A stretch of DNA of 32,181 nucleotides from Pseudomonas sp. BN417 (GCF_029871205.1 NZ_SSOJ01000145.1:15906-48086), one strand, 5' to 3'; counted from the first letter of the stretch, positions 8,310-19,134 are shown. The notes: a model not told the origin generated them from the sequence alone. Numbers and translations are program-made.

Positions 8310-10082
8310 ATGAGCGACGGGATGAACCAGTTCCTCCAGGTGTTCTTCGAGGAAACCGAAGAACACCTGGCCAGCCTCGAACTGCTGCTGCTCGGCCTCG
8401 ACCTGCAGCGGCCCGACGCAGAAGAGCTCAACGGCATATTCCGCGCCGCCCATTCCATCAAGGGCTCGGCCGGCATGTTCGGCTTCGACGACCTGACCGC
8501 CGTGACCCACGAGCTGGAAACCCTGCTCGACCGCATCCGCAGTGGCCAGCTGGCCCTGCGCGCGGAAATGGTCGACCTGTTCCTGCAGGCCCGCGATGTA
8601 CTGATGCGCTTGCTCGACGCCCACCGCCGGCAGCGGCCGGATCCGAGCGTGCCGGTGGCGGAAACCGTCGCCCGCCTGCGAGCACTTCTGCAGGACGCCC
8701 CGGTTGCCGCCGAGGACAACGGCTTCGGTTTCTTCGATGACGCCCCTGGAGCGCCCTCCGAGGCCCAGGACACGGCCTTCGGCTTCTTCGAGCAGGCACC
8801 CGGCACCCCGTCCGCAGTGGTGACGTCCCCCGAGCCGCCAAATCCGGCCCCTGCCTCGCCATTACCAGCGGGCAAGCCGGGCGAAAGCGAATCCAGCTCG
8901 ATCCGCGTCAGCGTGGAAAAGATCGACAGCCTGATCAACCTGGTGGGCGAGCTGGTCATCACCCAGGCCATGCTCGGTCAGCTCGGCGGCGCCCTGGACC
9001 CCAGCCAGCACGAGCGCATCCATCAGGCCCTGGCGCAGCTGGAGCACAACACCCGCGACCTGCAGGAATCGGTGATGTCGATCCGCATGTTGCCCATCAG
9101 CTTCATCTTCACCCGCTTCCCGCGCCTGGTACGCGACACCTCGGCGCGCCTGGGCAAGCAGGTCGAGCTGCTGCTGCAGGGCGAGCACACCGAACTCGAC
9201 AAGGGCGTGGCCGAGCGCCTGAGCGACCCGCTCACCCATATCGTGCGCAACAGCATCGACCACGGCATCGAACTGCCCGAGGCGCGACTGGCCGCCGGCA
9301 AGCCGGCCAGCGGCACGGTGCGCCTGGGCGCCTTCCACCAGGGGGGCAGCATAGTGGTCGAAATCAGCGACGACGGCCGCGGGCTGGACCGCGAGCGCAT
9401 CCTCGCCAAGGCCCGCGAGAAGAACCTGGCGGTGCACGACGCCATGAGCGACGCGGAGGTCTGGCAGCTGATCTTCATGCCCGGCTTCTCCACCGCCGAA
9501 GTGGTCACCGACCTCTCCGGGCGCGGCGTCGGCATGGACGTGGTCAAGCGCAATATCCAGGCCATGGGCGGGCGCATCGACATCGAATCGGCCGCGGGCC
9601 TGGGCACCCGCATCAGCATCCGCCTGCCGCTGACCCTGGCGATCCTCGACGGCCTGATTGTCGCCGTGGCGCGCACCCACTACGTGATCCCGCTGACCTA
9701 CATAGTCGAGTCCCTGCAACCCAAGGCCGCCGACATCCGCAGCCTGGGCGGCGAGGAAGGCGCGGTGATCCGCGTGCGCGGCGAATACCTGCCACTGATC
9801 TCGCTGCACGACCTGCTCGGCGAGACCACCCCGCCATTGCCGGCCGAGCAGTCCATAGTGGTCATCCTCGAAGCCGACGGCCGCCACTTCGCCCTGCAGG
9901 TGGACGACCTGGTGGGCCAGCAGCAAGTGGTGATCAAGAGCCTGGAACAGAACTTCCGCCGGATCGATGGCATCGCCGGCGCCACCATCATGGGCGACGG
10001 CAGCGTCGCCCTGATCCTCGACGTCGACGCCCTGCCGGGCCTGGCGCAACAACAAGGAGCAGCGCTGCATGAACTCCCCTAG
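8310..10082 (+). CDS. cheA: Chemotaxis histidine kinase CheA (che2 type, P2 domain absent)
   Basis: This 590-residue soluble kinase is scaffolded to receptors by CheW. It carries a P1 HPt domain with phospho-site H48 ([10 protein letters not shown]), a P3 dimerisation hairpin from about residue 197, a P4 ATPase with N-box ([12 protein letters not shown]), G1 (DDGRGLD) and G2 (GRGVGMDVV), and a C-terminal CheW-like P5 domain. The protein is shorter than enteric CheA (about 650) because a folded P2 is missing. In its place the linker holds two copies of an FGFF-[DE]-x-APG motif (about 138-150 and 156-168). Its 3' end overlaps cheW by 14 bases. Confidence 0.93.
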   Translation: MSDGMNQFLQVFFEETEEHLASLELLLLGLDLQRPDAEELNGIFRAAHSIKGSAGMFGFDDLTAVTHELETLLDRIRSGQLALRAEMVDLFLQARDVLMRLLDAHRRQRPDPSVPVAETVARLRALLQDAPVAAEDNGFGFFDDAPGAPSEAQDTAFGFFEQAPGTPSAVVTSPEPPNPAPASPLPAGKPGESESSSIRVSVEKIDSLINLVGELVITQAMLGQLGGALDPSQHERIHQALAQLEHNTRDLQESVMSIRMLPISFIFTRFPRLVRDTSARLGKQVELLLQGEHTELDKGVAERLSDPLTHIVRNSIDHGIELPEARLAAGKPASGTVRLGAFHQGGSIVVEISDDGRGLDRERILAKAREKNLAVHDAMSDAEVWQLIFMPGFSTAEVVTDLSGRGVGMDVVKRNIQAMGGRIDIESAAGLGTRISIRLPLTLAILDGLIVAVARTHYVIPLTYIVESLQPKAADIRSLGGEEGAVIRVRGEYLPLISLHDLLGETTPPLPAEQSIVVILEADGRHFALQVDDLVGQQQVVIKSLEQNFRRIDGIAGATIMGDGSVALILDVDALPGLAQQQGAALHELP

Positions 10083-10554
10083 TGCGGAACAGGCCGGGCA
10101 AACGGCCCAGGAGTACCTGACCTTCACCCTCGGCCGTGAGGAGTACGCCATCGACATACTCCGGGTGCAGGAAATTCGCGGCTACGACCAGGTCACCGCC
10201 ATCGCCAACAGCCCGGCCTTCATCAAGGGCGTGATCAACCTGCGCGGCGCCATCGTTCCCATCGTCGACCTGCGCATCAAGTTCAACCTGGCCGACGTCG
10301 GCTACGACCAGTTCACCGTGGTCATCATCCTCAACGTCGGCCGGCGCATCGTCGGCGCGGTGGTGGACTCGGTGTCCGACGTGATCGCCCTCGGCCGCGA
10401 AGAGATCAAGCCGCCGCCGGAATTCGGCGCCAGCTTCGATACCGAATACCTGCTGGGCCTTGCCACCGTGGCCGAGCGGATGCTGATCCTGGTGGATATC
10501 GAGAAGCTGATGACCAGCCGCGAAATGGCCCTGGTCGAAGCAGCCGCAGCCTGA
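10069..10554 (+). CDS. cheW: Chemotaxis adaptor CheW (che2 type)
   Basis: This 161-residue single CheW domain ([21 protein letters not shown], then [15 protein letters not shown]) bridges receptor tips and the CheA P5 domain. The ATG at 10069 lies inside the end of cheA and is preceded by AAGGAG, so translation is coupled and CheA/CheW stoichiometry is probably fixed. Length and sequence are ordinary for the family. Confidence 0.93.
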   Translation: MNSPSAEQAGQTAQEYLTFTLGREEYAIDILRVQEIRGYDQVTAIANSPAFIKGVINLRGAIVPIVDLRIKFNLADVGYDQFTVVIILNVGRRIVGAVVDSVSDVIALGREEIKPPPEFGASFDTEYLLGLATVAERMLILVDIEKLMTSREMALVEAAAA

Positions 10555-10570
10555 CACAAGGGGAAAATCC

Positions 10571-12577
10571 ATGGGTCTGTTCAACGGAAAAGCACAAGCA
10601 CAGCTTCGCGCGCAGCATCTGGCCGGCCTGATCCAGGCCCTGGCCGACGGCAACCTCGATCAACCCATAGGCCAGAGCGACGACCCCATCTGGACGCAGG
10701 TCTATGACGGCCTCGCGCGCCTGCAGAAGGGGCTGCGCCAGCAACAGGCGGAAGCCGTGCAGACCGAGGCGCTGGACAAGGCCCTGGTGGAAATGACCCG
10801 CCAGCACAGCGACGGCTGGATCGACCAGATCATCCCGGTGGAGCGCCTTTCCGGCACCCAGGCACGCATCGCCACCGGCATCAACGAGCTGGTGGCCGCG
10901 CACATTGCGGTGAAGATGCAGGTGGTGCGGGTGGTCACCGCCTACGGCAACAGCGACTTCAGCCGCGACATGGACCGCCTGCCGGGCAAGAAGGCACAGA
11001 TCACCGAAGCCATCGACGGCGTGCGCGACCGCCTCCAGGCCGCCGCCCGGGCCGCCGCTGAGAACACCCGGATCAAGAGCGCCCTGGACAATTGCAGCAC
11101 CAACGTGATGATCGCCGACGGCGATCGCACCATCATCTACATGAACAAGACCGTCACCAGCATGCTGCAGAACGCCGAGGCGGACCTGCGCAAGGCACTG
11201 CCCAGCTTCTCGGTCAGCAAGTTGCTGGGCGGCTCGATCGACCAGTTCCACAAGAACCCCGAGCACCAGAAGCGCCTGCTCGCCACCTTCACCAGCACCT
11301 TCAAGACGCAGATCGAAGTCGGCGGGCGGACCTTCGGCCTGGTGGCCAACCCGGTCATCAGCGACAGCGGCGAGCGTCTGGGCTCGGTGGTGGAATGGGC
11401 CGACCGCACGGCGGAGGTCCAGGTCGAGCGCGAAGTGGCCGCGCTGGTCGGCGCCGCGGCGGCCGGCGACTTCTCCAAGCGCATCAGCGAAGAAGGCAAG
11501 AGCGGCTTCATCCTCAACCTCGCCAGCGGCCTGAACAGCCTGGTGGACACCGCCGACAAGGGCCTCAAGGATGTCTCGCGGATGCTCGGCGCCCTCGCCC
11601 AGGGCGACCTCTCGCAAAGCATCAGCGCCGACTACCAGGGCACCTTCGGTGAGCTAAAGGATTACTCCAACGAAACCGCGCAGAGCCTGTCACGCATGCT
11701 CGGGCAGATCCGCGAGGCCGCCGACACCATCAACACCGCCGCCGGCGAAATCTCCAGCGGCAACGCCGAACTCTCCACCCGCACCGAGCAGCAGGCCTCC
11801 AGCCTGGAAGAAACCGCTTCGAGCATGGAGGAACTGACCAGCACGGTGAAACTCAACGCCGAGAACGCGCGACAGGCCAACTCCCTGGCGGTGAACGCCT
11901 CGGAAGTGGCCACCGAGGGCGGCAACGTGGTGCAGAAGGTGGTCAGCACCATGACCGCCATCAACGAGTCGGCTCGGAAAATCGCCGACATCATCGGCGT
12001 TATCGACGGCATCGCCTTCCAGACCAACATCCTCGCCCTCAACGCCGCAGTGGAAGCCGCCCGCGCCGGCGAGCAGGGCCGCGGCTTCGCCGTGGTGGCG
12101 GCCGAGGTGCGCACCCTGGCGCAGCGCTCGGCGGCGGCGGCCAAGGAGATCAAGACGCTGATCTCCGACTCGGTGAGCAAGGTAGAAAACGGCAACACCC
12201 TGGTGGCCCAGGCCGGCCAGACCATGAGCGACATCGTCATCGCCATCAAGCGGGTCACTGACATCATGGCCGAGATCGCCGCCGCCTCCACCGAACAGAG
12301 CCGCGGCATCGAGGAGGTCAACGGCGCAGTGAACCAGATGGACGAGATGACCCAGCAGAACGCCGCCCTGGTGGAACAGGCCGCCGCGGCCGCCGAAGCC
12401 CTGCAGGAACAGGCCGGCCTGATGGCGCAGTCGGTGGCGGTGTTCAAGCTGGACCCGGCCCACGCCGGCCAGCCTTCCGCCGCCCGCAGTGGCACCCGTC
12501 AGGCCCCGGCGGCGCGGCAGCAGCGGGCCGCCGGGCGCCCGGCACGGAGCAAGGAAGAGGAATGGGAAGAGTTCTAG
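10571..12577 (+). CDS. aer2: Aer2/McpB-like soluble heme-PAS chemoreceptor
   Basis: This 668-residue receptor lacks membrane segments. N-terminal poly-HAMP-like helices (about 1-165) lead into a PAS domain (about 166-285), further HAMP repeats (about 285-375) and a methyl-accepting signalling domain with its tip at about 478-512. In P. aeruginosa Aer2 the heme pocket uses H234, H239 and W283. Here FHKNPEH supplies H227 and H232 and VVEWADRT supplies W276, each offset by exactly seven. An O2-binding b-type heme is therefore likely. The C-terminus ends EWEEF, matching the GWEEF tail known to tether CheR2. GGGGAAAA lies before the ATG. Confidence 0.9.
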   Translation: MGLFNGKAQAQLRAQHLAGLIQALADGNLDQPIGQSDDPIWTQVYDGLARLQKGLRQQQAEAVQTEALDKALVEMTRQHSDGWIDQIIPVERLSGTQARIATGINELVAAHIAVKMQVVRVVTAYGNSDFSRDMDRLPGKKAQITEAIDGVRDRLQAAARAAAENTRIKSALDNCSTNVMIADGDRTIIYMNKTVTSMLQNAEADLRKALPSFSVSKLLGGSIDQFHKNPEHQKRLLATFTSTFKTQIEVGGRTFGLVANPVISDSGERLGSVVEWADRTAEVQVEREVAALVGAAAAGDFSKRISEEGKSGFILNLASGLNSLVDTADKGLKDVSRMLGALAQGDLSQSISADYQGTFGELKDYSNETAQSLSRMLGQIREAADTINTAAGEISSGNAELSTRTEQQASSLEETASSMEELTSTVKLNAENARQANSLAVNASEVATEGGNVVQKVVSTMTAINESARKIADIIGVIDGIAFQTNILALNAAVEAARAGEQGRGFAVVAAEVRTLAQRSAAAAKEIKTLISDSVSKVENGNTLVAQAGQTMSDIVIAIKRVTDIMAEIAAASTEQSRGIEEVNGAVNQMDEMTQQNAALVEQAAAAAEALQEQAGLMAQSVAVFKLDPAHAGQPSAARSGTRQAPAARQQRAAGRPARSKEEEWEEF

Positions 12578-12595
12578 CAGTCGGCTGACGATGCT

Positions 12596-12625
12596 CCCCC
12601 CGGCACCCTGGCGCCGGGGGTTTCC
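12596..12625 (+). terminator. Hairpin between aer2 and cheR
   Basis: CCCCCGGC pairs with GCCGGGGG, then TTTCC follows. It sits in the only sizeable gap between aer2 and cheR and could attenuate expression of cheR-cheD-cheB. The T-run is too short for a strong terminator. Confidence 0.4.
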
Positions 12626-12636
12626 GAGGTAACGCG

Positions 12637-13482
12637 ATGAACGCGCTGGTTCTGGGCGAACACGAGTTCGGCTACAACGACCACGACTTCGAGCAGGTGC
12701 GCAGCCGGCTCTATCGCCGTGCCGGGATCAGCCTGGCCGCCAGCAAGCGGCAGATGGTCTACAGCCGCCTGGCGCGACGCCTGCGCCGGCTCGAGTTGCC
12801 ATGCTTTTCCAGCTACCTGGCCTACCTCGACCAGCACCCCGAGGAATGGCAGCCCTTTATCAATTGCCTGACCACCAACATCACCGCCTTCTTCCGCGAA
12901 CGGCACCACTTCGCGCATCTCGCCGCCCTGGCCAGCGAACCCCAGCGCCGAGGCCGGCCACTGCGCTTCTGGTCAGCCGCTTCCAGCACCGGGGAAGAGC
13001 CCTACTCCATGGCGATCGCCCTGCACCAGGCCCTGGGCGACCGCGCCCAGGGCGTGCAGATCATCGCCTCGGACATCGACACCGGCGTGCTGGAAACCGC
13101 GCGGCGTGGCGTCTATTCGCTGGAGCGCATCGACCAGTTGGAGCCTGAGCTGAAGAAGCGCTACTTCCAGCGCGGCACCGGCAGCAATTCCGGCCTGGCG
13201 CGTGTGGTCCCGGAGTTGCGGCAGATGGTGGAGTTCCGCCGCATCAACCTGCTGGATGTGGACTGGCGCCTGCCCGGCGGCTTCGACGGGATCTTCTGCC
13301 GCAACGTGATGATCTACTTCGACAAGACCACCCAGTCCCAGCTTCTGGAGCGCATGGTGCGGCTGCTGCGGCCGGACGGTCTATTCTTTGCCGGGCACTC
13401 GGAGAGCTTTGTCCAGGCCAGCCATGTGGTGAAGCTGGTCAGCCGCACCGTCTACAGGCCCATTACAGGAGTTCCGGCATGA
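12637..13482 (+). CDS. cheR: Chemoreceptor methyltransferase CheR (che2 type)
   Basis: This 281-residue SAM-dependent enzyme methylates glutamates of the receptor coiled coil. The N-terminal helical domain ends in the conserved TTNITAFFRE (about 80-89). The SAM-binding motif FWSAASSTGEEPYSMA is at about 111-126, followed by the acidic SAM contact (IIASDIDTGVL) and the CRNVMIYF motif. It probably docks on the EWEEF tail of the Aer2-like receptor. GAGGTAA precedes the ATG. Its TGA overlaps the cheD ATG. Confidence 0.92.
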   Translation: MNALVLGEHEFGYNDHDFEQVRSRLYRRAGISLAASKRQMVYSRLARRLRRLELPCFSSYLAYLDQHPEEWQPFINCLTTNITAFFRERHHFAHLAALASEPQRRGRPLRFWSAASSTGEEPYSMAIALHQALGDRAQGVQIIASDIDTGVLETARRGVYSLERIDQLEPELKKRYFQRGTGSNSGLARVVPELRQMVEFRRINLLDVDWRLPGGFDGIFCRNVMIYFDKTTQSQLLERMVRLLRPDGLFFAGHSESFVQASHVVKLVSRTVYRPITGVPA

Positions 13483-14090
13483 AAGGAGAAACCGCAGGCG
13501 CCATCGCCGCCAATCGCTACTTCGACCCCGACTACCAGCTGCCGGCAGTCAAGGTGCTGCCAGGCGAGTACTACGTCACCAGCGAAGACCAGGTGCTGGT
13601 CACCGTGCTCGGCAGCTGCCTGGCCGTCTGCCTGTTCGACCACCAACGCGGCATTGGCGGCATGAACCACTTCCTGTTGCCCGAGACCGGCCGAGGCAGC
13701 GGGCTGGCCAGCGCCGTCACCCACCACGGGGTGCGCATCATGGAACAGCTCATCGAGGAGATGCTGCGCCAGGGCGCCCGCCGCCACCAGCTGGAAGCCA
13801 AGGTGTTCGGCGCCGGCAACCTGCCCAACGACCTGCTGCGCCACGACGCCACCCTGCGCACCGTGGAATTCGTCCACAGCTACCTGGACACCGAAGGCAT
13901 TCCCCTGCTGGGCGAGGATGTGCTGGGCGCATACGCGCGCAAGATCTACATCTTCCCGTCCAGCGGCAAGGTGCTGCTGAAGAAGCTCAGGAGCCTGCAC
14001 AACGACACCATCCTGCAGCGCGAACTGGAATACATCCTCTACCTCAAGCGCGGCGAAGCGTTGGGCCCCTACGACCTGTTCAAGGAGTGA
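13479..14090 (+). CDS. cheD: Chemoreceptor glutamine deamidase CheD
   Basis: This 203-residue CheD deamidates receptor glutamines. The catalytic Cys is C47 ([13 protein letters not shown]) and the catalytic His is H64 (GGMNHFLLP), 17 residues apart as in the T. maritima enzyme. The start overlaps the cheR stop by four bases (ATGA). cheD in this position is characteristic of the che2 locus. An acidic/aromatic C-terminal tail ends YDLFKE. Confidence 0.92.
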   Translation: MKGETAGAIAANRYFDPDYQLPAVKVLPGEYYVTSEDQVLVTVLGSCLAVCLFDHQRGIGGMNHFLLPETGRGSGLASAVTHHGVRIMEQLIEEMLRQGARRHQLEAKVFGAGNLPNDLLRHDATLRTVEFVHSYLDTEGIPLLGEDVLGAYARKIYIFPSSGKVLLKKLRSLHNDTILQRELEYILYLKRGEALGPYDLFKE

Positions 14091-14094
14091 ACGC

Positions 14095-15147
14095 GTGGCG
14101 ATCAAGGTCCTGGTGGTGGACGACTCCGCGCTGATCCGCAGCCTGCTCAGCGAGATCGTCCGCGCCGACGCCGAACTGCAACTGGTGGGCGTGGCGCCCG
14201 ACGCTTTCGCCGCCCGCGACCTGATCAAGCAGCATTCGCCCGACGTCATCACCCTGGACGTGGAAATGCCGCGCATGGACGGCCTGACCTTCCTCGACAA
14301 GCTGATGAAGGGCCGGCCGACGCCCGTGGTGATGATTTCCTCCCTCACCGAGCGCGGTTCGGAGGCCACCCTGCGCGCCCTGGAGCTGGGCGCCATCGAC
14401 TTCGTCGCCAAGCCGAAGCTGGGCATCGCCGAAGGCATGCAGGCCTATGCCGAGGAGATCCGCGCCAAGCTCAAGGTGGCCGCCCGCGCGCGCATGGTCC
14501 GGCGCAACCCGGCCACCGCGCAGCGCCCCGTGGAGCGAGGCCTGCCCATAGTCGGTACCGAAAAACTCATCGCCATCGGCGCCTCCACCGGCGGCACCGA
14601 AGCCATCAAGGATGTGCTGCTCGGCTTGCCGGCGGACAGCCCGGGCGTGGTCATCACCCAGCACATGCCGCCGGGCTTCACCCGCTCATTCGCCGCGCGG
14701 CTGGACCGCCTCTGCCGCATCAGCGTCTGTGAGGCCCGCGACGGCGACCGCATCCTCCCCGGCACCGCCCTCCTCGCCCCCGGCGGCCTGCACATGGAAG
14801 TGGCGCGCTCCGGCGCCAACTACGTGGCACGGCTATCGGAAGCCCCGCCGGTCAATGGCCACCGCCCGGCCGTGGATGTGATGTTCAACAGCGCCGCCCG
14901 CTGCGCCGGGCGCAACCTGATCGCCGCCCTGCTCACCGGCATGGGCAAGGACGGCGCCCGCGGCCTGCTGGAAATCCGCGAGTCCGGCGGCTACACCGTC
15001 GCCCAGGACGAAGCCAGTTGCGTGGTCTATGGCATGCCCCGGGAAGCCGCCGAGATAGGCGCGGCGGAAGCGGTGCTGCCGCTGGAGGAGATAGGCCCGG
15101 CGCTGCTGGCGCAGGCCAGGAAAAGAGGGAGTGGCAACAGGGTGTGA
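14095..15147 (+). CDS. cheB: Chemoreceptor methylesterase CheB (che2 type)
   Basis: This 350-residue receiver-methylesterase starts with GTG, four bases after the cheD stop and behind AAGGAG. The receiver has D9, D10 and phospho-acceptor D55. The esterase triad is S164 (GASTGG), H190 (TQHMPPGFT) and D286 (GMGKDGA), the same numbers as in the enteric enzyme. It reverses CheR methylation when phosphorylated by CheA. It is the last gene of the cluster; a nested repeat follows. Confidence 0.93.
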   Translation: MAIKVLVVDDSALIRSLLSEIVRADAELQLVGVAPDAFAARDLIKQHSPDVITLDVEMPRMDGLTFLDKLMKGRPTPVVMISSLTERGSEATLRALELGAIDFVAKPKLGIAEGMQAYAEEIRAKLKVAARARMVRRNPATAQRPVERGLPIVGTEKLIAIGASTGGTEAIKDVLLGLPADSPGVVITQHMPPGFTRSFAARLDRLCRISVCEARDGDRILPGTALLAPGGLHMEVARSGANYVARLSEAPPVNGHRPAVDVMFNSAARCAGRNLIAALLTGMGKDGARGLLEIRESGGYTVAQDEASCVVYGMPREAAEIGAAEAVLPLEEIGPALLAQARKRGSGNRV

Positions 15148-15168
15148 GGCTCTGCGCGAGACTTACTT

Positions 15169-15270
15169 CCCTCACCCCCGGCCCCTCTCCCGAAGGGAGA
15201 GGGGTGACTCACGGCTCAGCCATCTCGCGGACTGCCCCCTCTCCCTCAGGGAGAGGGCTGGGGTGAGGGA
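15169..15270. repeat. Nested inverted repeat between convergent cheB and tesG
   Basis: Two hairpin units, each with CCCTCTCCC..GGGAGAGGG arms, face each other and are bounded by CCTCACCCC / GGGGTGAGG, giving a REPIN-like double hairpin. It separates the convergent ends of the chemotaxis and steroid operons, so it may act as a bidirectional transcript end. A single unit of the family is at 119-157. Confidence 0.75.
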
Positions 15271-15298
15271 AACCCGGTCCCGCTCGCTGCCTGGACCC

Positions 15299-16333
15299 TC
15301 AGGTCGGCAACACCCCACGCTGGCGCGACATGGTAAGGGCCAGGTCCTCGATCATGTCCTCCTGCCCACCCACGGTGCCGCGACGGCCCAGTTCCACCAG
15401 CAGCTCGCGGGCCTGGATGCCGTACTTCTGCTCGGCGCGCTTGGCGAACAACAGGAACGAGCTGTAGACGCCGGCATAGCCCAGGGTCAGGGCATCGCGG
15501 TCGACGCGGATCGGCTGGTCCATCATCGGCACCACCAGGTCCTCGGCCACGTCCATGATCTTGTAGAGGTCGATGCCGGTCTGCACGCCCATGCGCTCCA
15601 GCACCGCCACGAACACCTCCAGCGGGGTGTTGCCGGCGCCAGCGCCGAGGCCCGCCACCGAGCCGTCGATGCGCGCGGCGCCGGCCTCGATGGCCGCCAG
15701 GGAGTTGGCGATCGCCATGCCCATGTTGTGGTGGCCGTGGAAGCCCACCTCGACATTGGCATCCAGCCCGGCGCGCAGCACGCCGATCTTCTCGGTCACT
15801 TCGTCGGGCAGCATGTAGCCGGCCGAGTCGGTGCAGTAGATGCAGTTGGCGCCGTAGCTCTGCATCAGCCTTGCTTGTTCGAGCAATTTCTCGGCGCTGA
15901 CCATGTGCGCCATCATCAGGAAGCCGACGGTGTCGAGACCCATCTTCGCCGCCATGCCGATGTGCTGGCCGGAGACGTCGGCCTCGGTGCAATGGGTGGC
16001 GACGCGGATGGTGGACACGCCGCAGTCGTGGGCCATCTTCAGGTGGTCGACCGTGCCGATACCCGGCAGCAGGAGGGCGGAAACCTTGGCCTGCTTGAGC
16101 TTGGGAATCACCGCGTCGAAGTACTCCTCGTCGCTGTGGGCCGGGAAGCCGTAGTTCAGCGAGGAGCCGCCCAGGCCGTCGCCGTGGGTGATCTCGATCA
16201 GCGGCACGCCGGCGGCGTCGAGGCCGGTGGCCACCGCGACCATCTCGTCCAGGCTGATCTGGTGGCGCTTGGCATGCATGCCGTCGCGCAGGCTCATGTC
16301 GTGCAGGCGCACGCTCTTACCTTGAAGGTTCAT
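15299..16333 (-). CDS. tesG: 4-hydroxy-2-oxovalerate/2-oxohexanoate-type aldolase
   Basis: This 344-residue class II pyruvate aldolase (BphI/DmpG/HsaF family) would cleave 4-hydroxy-2-oxo acids to pyruvate and an aldehyde, channelled to the partner dehydrogenase. The BphI active-site residues are at identical numbers: R16, metal D17 and H20 in SLRDGMH, metal H199 and H201 in FHGHHNMG, and Y290 (GYAGVY). GGAGA precedes the ATG, 13 bases after the dehydrogenase stop. The hydrolase-hydratase-dehydrogenase-aldolase order equals tesDEFG of Comamonas testosteroni. With steroid genes next door, 4-hydroxy-2-oxohexanoate is the likely substrate. Sequence alone cannot exclude a different meta-cleavage pathway. 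Confidence 0.9.
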   Translation of the reverse strand: MNLQGKSVRLHDMSLRDGMHAKRHQISLDEMVAVATGLDAAGVPLIEITHGDGLGGSSLNYGFPAHSDEEYFDAVIPKLKQAKVSALLLPGIGTVDHLKMAHDCGVSTIRVATHCTEADVSGQHIGMAAKMGLDTVGFLMMAHMVSAEKLLEQARLMQSYGANCIYCTDSAGYMLPDEVTEKIGVLRAGLDANVEVGFHGHHNMGMAIANSLAAIEAGAARIDGSVAGLGAGAGNTPLEVFVAVLERMGVQTGIDLYKIMDVAEDLVVPMMDQPIRVDRDALTLGYAGVYSSFLLFAKRAEQKYGIQARELLVELGRRGTVGGQEDMIEDLALTMSRQRGVLPT

Positions 16334-16346
16334 GGGGTATCTCCAA

Positions 16347-17255
16347 TCAACGGGCTGGGAGCGTCAGGGCGCCCTTGTGGGCTTCTTCGGCGAACATCTC
16401 GGCGGTGCGCAGGCCGGCGGCGGTCATGATGTCCAGGTTGCCGGCGGACTTGGGCAGGAAGTCGCCCAGGCCTTCTACCTCGATGAAGATCGACACCTTG
16501 CGGCCGTCGAACACCGGGCCGTTGATCAGCTTGTAGCCCGGCACGTAGCGCTGCACTTCCTTGACCATGTGCAGCACCGAGGCACGGATTTCCGCCTGGT
16601 CCGGCTCACCTTCGGTGAGGCAGTGGATGGTGTCGCGCATCATCAGCGGCGGTTCGGCCGGGTTGATCACGATGATGGCCTTGCCGCGCTTGGCGCCGCC
16701 GATTTTCTCCACGGCACCGGCGGTAGTGCGGGTGAACTCGTCGATGTTCTGCCGGGTGCCCGGGCCCACCGAGCGCGAGGACACGGTGGCGACAATCTCG
16801 CCATACTCCACCGGCTGCACGCGGGAGACCGCCGCCACCATGGGGATGGTGGCCTGGCCGCCGCAGGTGACCATGTTGACGTTCAGCGCCAGCTTGGCCG
16901 CATGCTCCTTGAGGTTCACCGGCGGCACGCAGTAGGGGCCGATGGCCGCCGGGGTGAGGTCGATCATGATCACGCCAAGCTCGTTGAGCTTGCGGCTGTT
17001 CTCCGCATGCACATAAGCCGAGGTGGCGTCGAAGGCGATGCGGATATCGTCGTCCAGCACATGGGGCAGCAGGCCGTCGACACCCTCTGACGTGGTCTTC
17101 AGGCCGAATTCGGCGGCACGCTTGAGGCCTTCGGAAGTCGGGTCGACGCCCACCATCCACACCGGTTCGATCCATTCCGAACGGCGCATCTTGATCAGCA
17201 GGTCGGTACCAATATTGCCCGGCCCGATGATGGCCGCTTTCAGTTTCTTGCTCAT
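16347..17255 (-). CDS. tesF: Acylating acetaldehyde/propanal dehydrogenase
   Basis: This 302-residue BphJ/DmpF/HsaG-type enzyme oxidises the aldehyde made by the aldolase to an acyl-CoA with NAD+ and CoA. It has the dinucleotide motif [10 protein letters not shown] near the N-terminus and the catalytic Cys at residue 131 ([10 protein letters not shown]). I start at 17255 (MSKKLK) because GGGGGA lies at good spacing. A longer frame would run over the hydratase stop region, and an ATG six bases upstream has no ribosome site. It forms a substrate-channelling complex with the aldolase in studied homologs. Confidence 0.9.
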   Translation of the reverse strand: MSKKLKAAIIGPGNIGTDLLIKMRRSEWIEPVWMVGVDPTSEGLKRAAEFGLKTTSEGVDGLLPHVLDDDIRIAFDATSAYVHAENSRKLNELGVIMIDLTPAAIGPYCVPPVNLKEHAAKLALNVNMVTCGGQATIPMVAAVSRVQPVEYGEIVATVSSRSVGPGTRQNIDEFTRTTAGAVEKIGGAKRGKAIIVINPAEPPLMMRDTIHCLTEGEPDQAEIRASVLHMVKEVQRYVPGYKLINGPVFDGRKVSIFIEVEGLGDFLPKSAGNLDIMTAAGLRTAEMFAEEAHKGALTLPAR

Positions 17256-17271
17256 CTCCATTCCCCCGGAG

Positions 17272-18063
17272 TCAGGCGCAGAAGGACACCCGGGCGCTGC
17301 CCAGGCCATCGATGGTCAGTGAGAATTCGTCGCCGGAGCGGGCCGGTTCCAGCGGCACCAGCGAGCCGGAGAGGATGATTTCCCCGGCCTTGAACGGGAT
17401 GCCGAAGGCACCCAGGGTGTTGGCCAGCCAGGCCACCGCGGTGAGCGGGTTGCCCTGCACCGCCGAGCCCAGGCCTTCGCTGATCTTTTCGCCGTTCTTG
17501 AATACCTGCATGCGCAGGTTCGGCAGGTCCAGCTCGCGCGGGTCGCGCGCCTCGCGGCCGATCACGAAGACTCCGCAGGAGGCGTTGTCGGCCACGGTGT
17601 CCTGGATGCGGATCTTCCAGTCGTGGATGCGCGAGTCGACGATCTCGAAGCAGGGCATCACGCATTCGGTGGCGTCCAGCACGTCCTGCTCGGTGACGCC
17701 GGGGCCCACCAGGTCGTGCTTGAGCTTGAAGGCAATCTCGCCCTCGGCGCGGGGCTGGATCAGGCGATTGGCGGAGAGGGAAATCTCCGCCCCGTCGTCG
17801 AACCACATCTCGCGGGTGATGAAGCCGAAGTCCGGCTGGTGCACGTTGAGCATGCGCTGCACGGCCTCGGAGGTGACGCCGATCTTCTTGCCGACTATGG
17901 CGTCGCCCGCCGCCACGCGGCGCTCGATGCTGTAGAGGGAAATGCGGTAGGCGTCCTCGATGGTGATTTCCGGCCAGCGGTCGGTCAGGGGGGCCAGGGT
18001 CTGGGCCTTCAGCAGGGCCTGGTAGAGCTCTTCACCGTACTGGCGTTGCAGGGCTTCGCTCAT
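17272..18063 (-). CDS. tesE: 2-hydroxypenta/hexa-2,4-dienoate hydratase
   Basis: This 263-residue hydratase of the BphH/MhpD/HsaE family (FAH superfamily fold) adds water to 2-hydroxy-2,4-dienoates released by the meta-cleavage hydrolase. Family segments include [23 protein letters not shown] and the C-terminal [16 protein letters not shown]. Its ATG overlaps the hydrolase TGA (ATGA), so the two are coupled. An upstream extension of 26 residues would read back into the hydrolase gene and is rejected. Length is normal for the family. Confidence 0.88.
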   Translation of the reverse strand: MSEALQRQYGEELYQALLKAQTLAPLTDRWPEITIEDAYRISLYSIERRVAAGDAIVGKKIGVTSEAVQRMLNVHQPDFGFITREMWFDDGAEISLSANRLIQPRAEGEIAFKLKHDLVGPGVTEQDVLDATECVMPCFEIVDSRIHDWKIRIQDTVADNASCGVFVIGREARDPRELDLPNLRMQVFKNGEKISEGLGSAVQGNPLTAVAWLANTLGAFGIPFKAGEIILSGSLVPLEPARSGDEFSLTIDGLGSARVSFCA

Positions 18064-18887
18064 GGCCGGCCCTCCGCGAGGAAGTCCAGGCAGGTGCGGT
18101 TGAACAGCTCGCGGTGCTCCACCATCACCCAGTGGCCGCATTCGCTGAGCATCACGAAACGGATGTTGCGACAGGCCTCCAGCATGGTCTGGGCGCCGGA
18201 GGATGGGCAGAACTTGTCGTTCATGCCCCAGAAGCCGAGGATCGGGCAGGCCAGCTCGGACAGGCGCGCGGCCATGTTCGGCACCTGCATGGTGCTGAGC
18301 ACGCAGCGCGGCTGCTGCTGCACCACGGCAACGCGCTCGTTGACGGTTTCATCGCTGATCAGGCTCGGGTCGAAGAGCTGCAGCCCGAGCAGGCGGCGCA
18401 TGCCGTCGGCGTCGTTCAGCTCGCCGTTGGCAAAGGCCGCGCCCATCTTCTGGATGCCTTCCATCTGCAGGTAGTACTGCTCCTTCTCCATCAGTCCGCC
18501 GGGGGCCATCAGCACCAGGCGGCTGACGCGCTGCGGCGCATCCAGCGCCAGCTTGATGGCGATGGCGCCGCCCAGGGAGTTGCCCACCAGCACGCAGCGC
18601 TGGATATCCAGGGCGTCCAGCAGACCGGTCAGGGCGTCGACGAAGAAGTCCAGGCTGTAGGTGGTTTCCGGCTTGTCGGAACGGCCGTAGCCCGGCAGGT
18701 CCGGGACGATGGCGCGGTAGCCGAAGCTGGCAAACACCGGGTAGTTCTGCTTGAAGTTGCTGTGGCCGCTGGCGCCGGGGCCGCTGCCATGGATGAAGAC
18801 CACCGGCTCGCCCTCGCCGGCCTCCAGATAGTGCAGGCGCAGGCCATCCGGCAGCGTGACGAATCGCCCTTGCGGTAGCGCGTCCAT
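18060..18887 (-). CDS. tesD: Meta-cleavage product alpha/beta hydrolase (4,9-DSHA hydrolase-like)
   Basis: This 275-residue hydrolase splits the C-C bond of an extradiol ring-fission product. The oxyanion-hole motif HGSGPGASG is at about 33-41, the nucleophile is S104 (GNSLGG), the acid D224 (WGMNDKFCP) and the base H252 (ECGHWVMVEH). It belongs to the BphD/HsaD/TesD group. The steroid context makes the HsaD/TesD role likely, but an aromatic-pathway hydrolase cannot be excluded by reading alone. GGAGAG precedes the ATG. It opens the tesDEFG-like operon, 60 bases after a palindromic operator candidate. The matching ring-cleavage dioxygenase is not in the window. Confidence 0.85.
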   Translation of the reverse strand: MDALPQGRFVTLPDGLRLHYLEAGEGEPVVFIHGSGPGASGHSNFKQNYPVFASFGYRAIVPDLPGYGRSDKPETTYSLDFFVDALTGLLDALDIQRCVLVGNSLGGAIAIKLALDAPQRVSRLVLMAPGGLMEKEQYYLQMEGIQKMGAAFANGELNDADGMRRLLGLQLFDPSLISDETVNERVAVVQQQPRCVLSTMQVPNMAARLSELACPILGFWGMNDKFCPSSGAQTMLEACRNIRFVMLSECGHWVMVEHRELFNRTCLDFLAEGRP

Positions 18888-18946
18888 GGGACTCTCCTCG
18901 GCTTGTAGTTGTGTCGGGATTATTCGGGCGGGCCGGGCGGGCAACA

Positions 18947-18962
18947 TCGTCCGAGAGGACTA
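18947..18962 (-). promoter_or_regulatory. Operator candidate GTCC-N4-GGAC upstream of tesD
   Basis: TCGTCC-GAGA-GGACTA is a near-palindrome. Sixteen bases (18948-18963) recur exactly as the inverse at 19134-19149. Relative to each gene both copies read the same way and lie about 60 bases before the start codon. The third copy is at 25945-25960. Confidence 0.6.
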
Positions 18963-19000
18963 GCAACCGCAGCGGGCTGTTTCCTGTGGGCTGATTTTCT

Positions 19001-19096
19001 GTGGGGGCGAATTCATTCGCTAAGCAGACCGCAGGTCTGCCCTGCAAGGCCCCAGGGGCAGCTGCGCTGCCCGTAGCGAATGAATTCGCCCCCACA
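19001..19096. repeat. REPIN-like element, GAATTCATTCGC family, copy B
   Basis: Outer arms GTGGGGGCGAATTCATTCGC and its inverse enclose two hairpins, GCAGACC-GCA-GGTCTGC and GGCAGC-TGC-GCTGCC. It lies between the two operator candidates in the 323-base tesD/SDR divergent promoter region. Copy C at 22144-22240 is the same element in the opposite orientation. Confidence 0.85.
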
Positions 19097-19134
19097 AGGA
19101 GTCCCTCCACAAGATCTCTGCCCCGCATCGCCCC

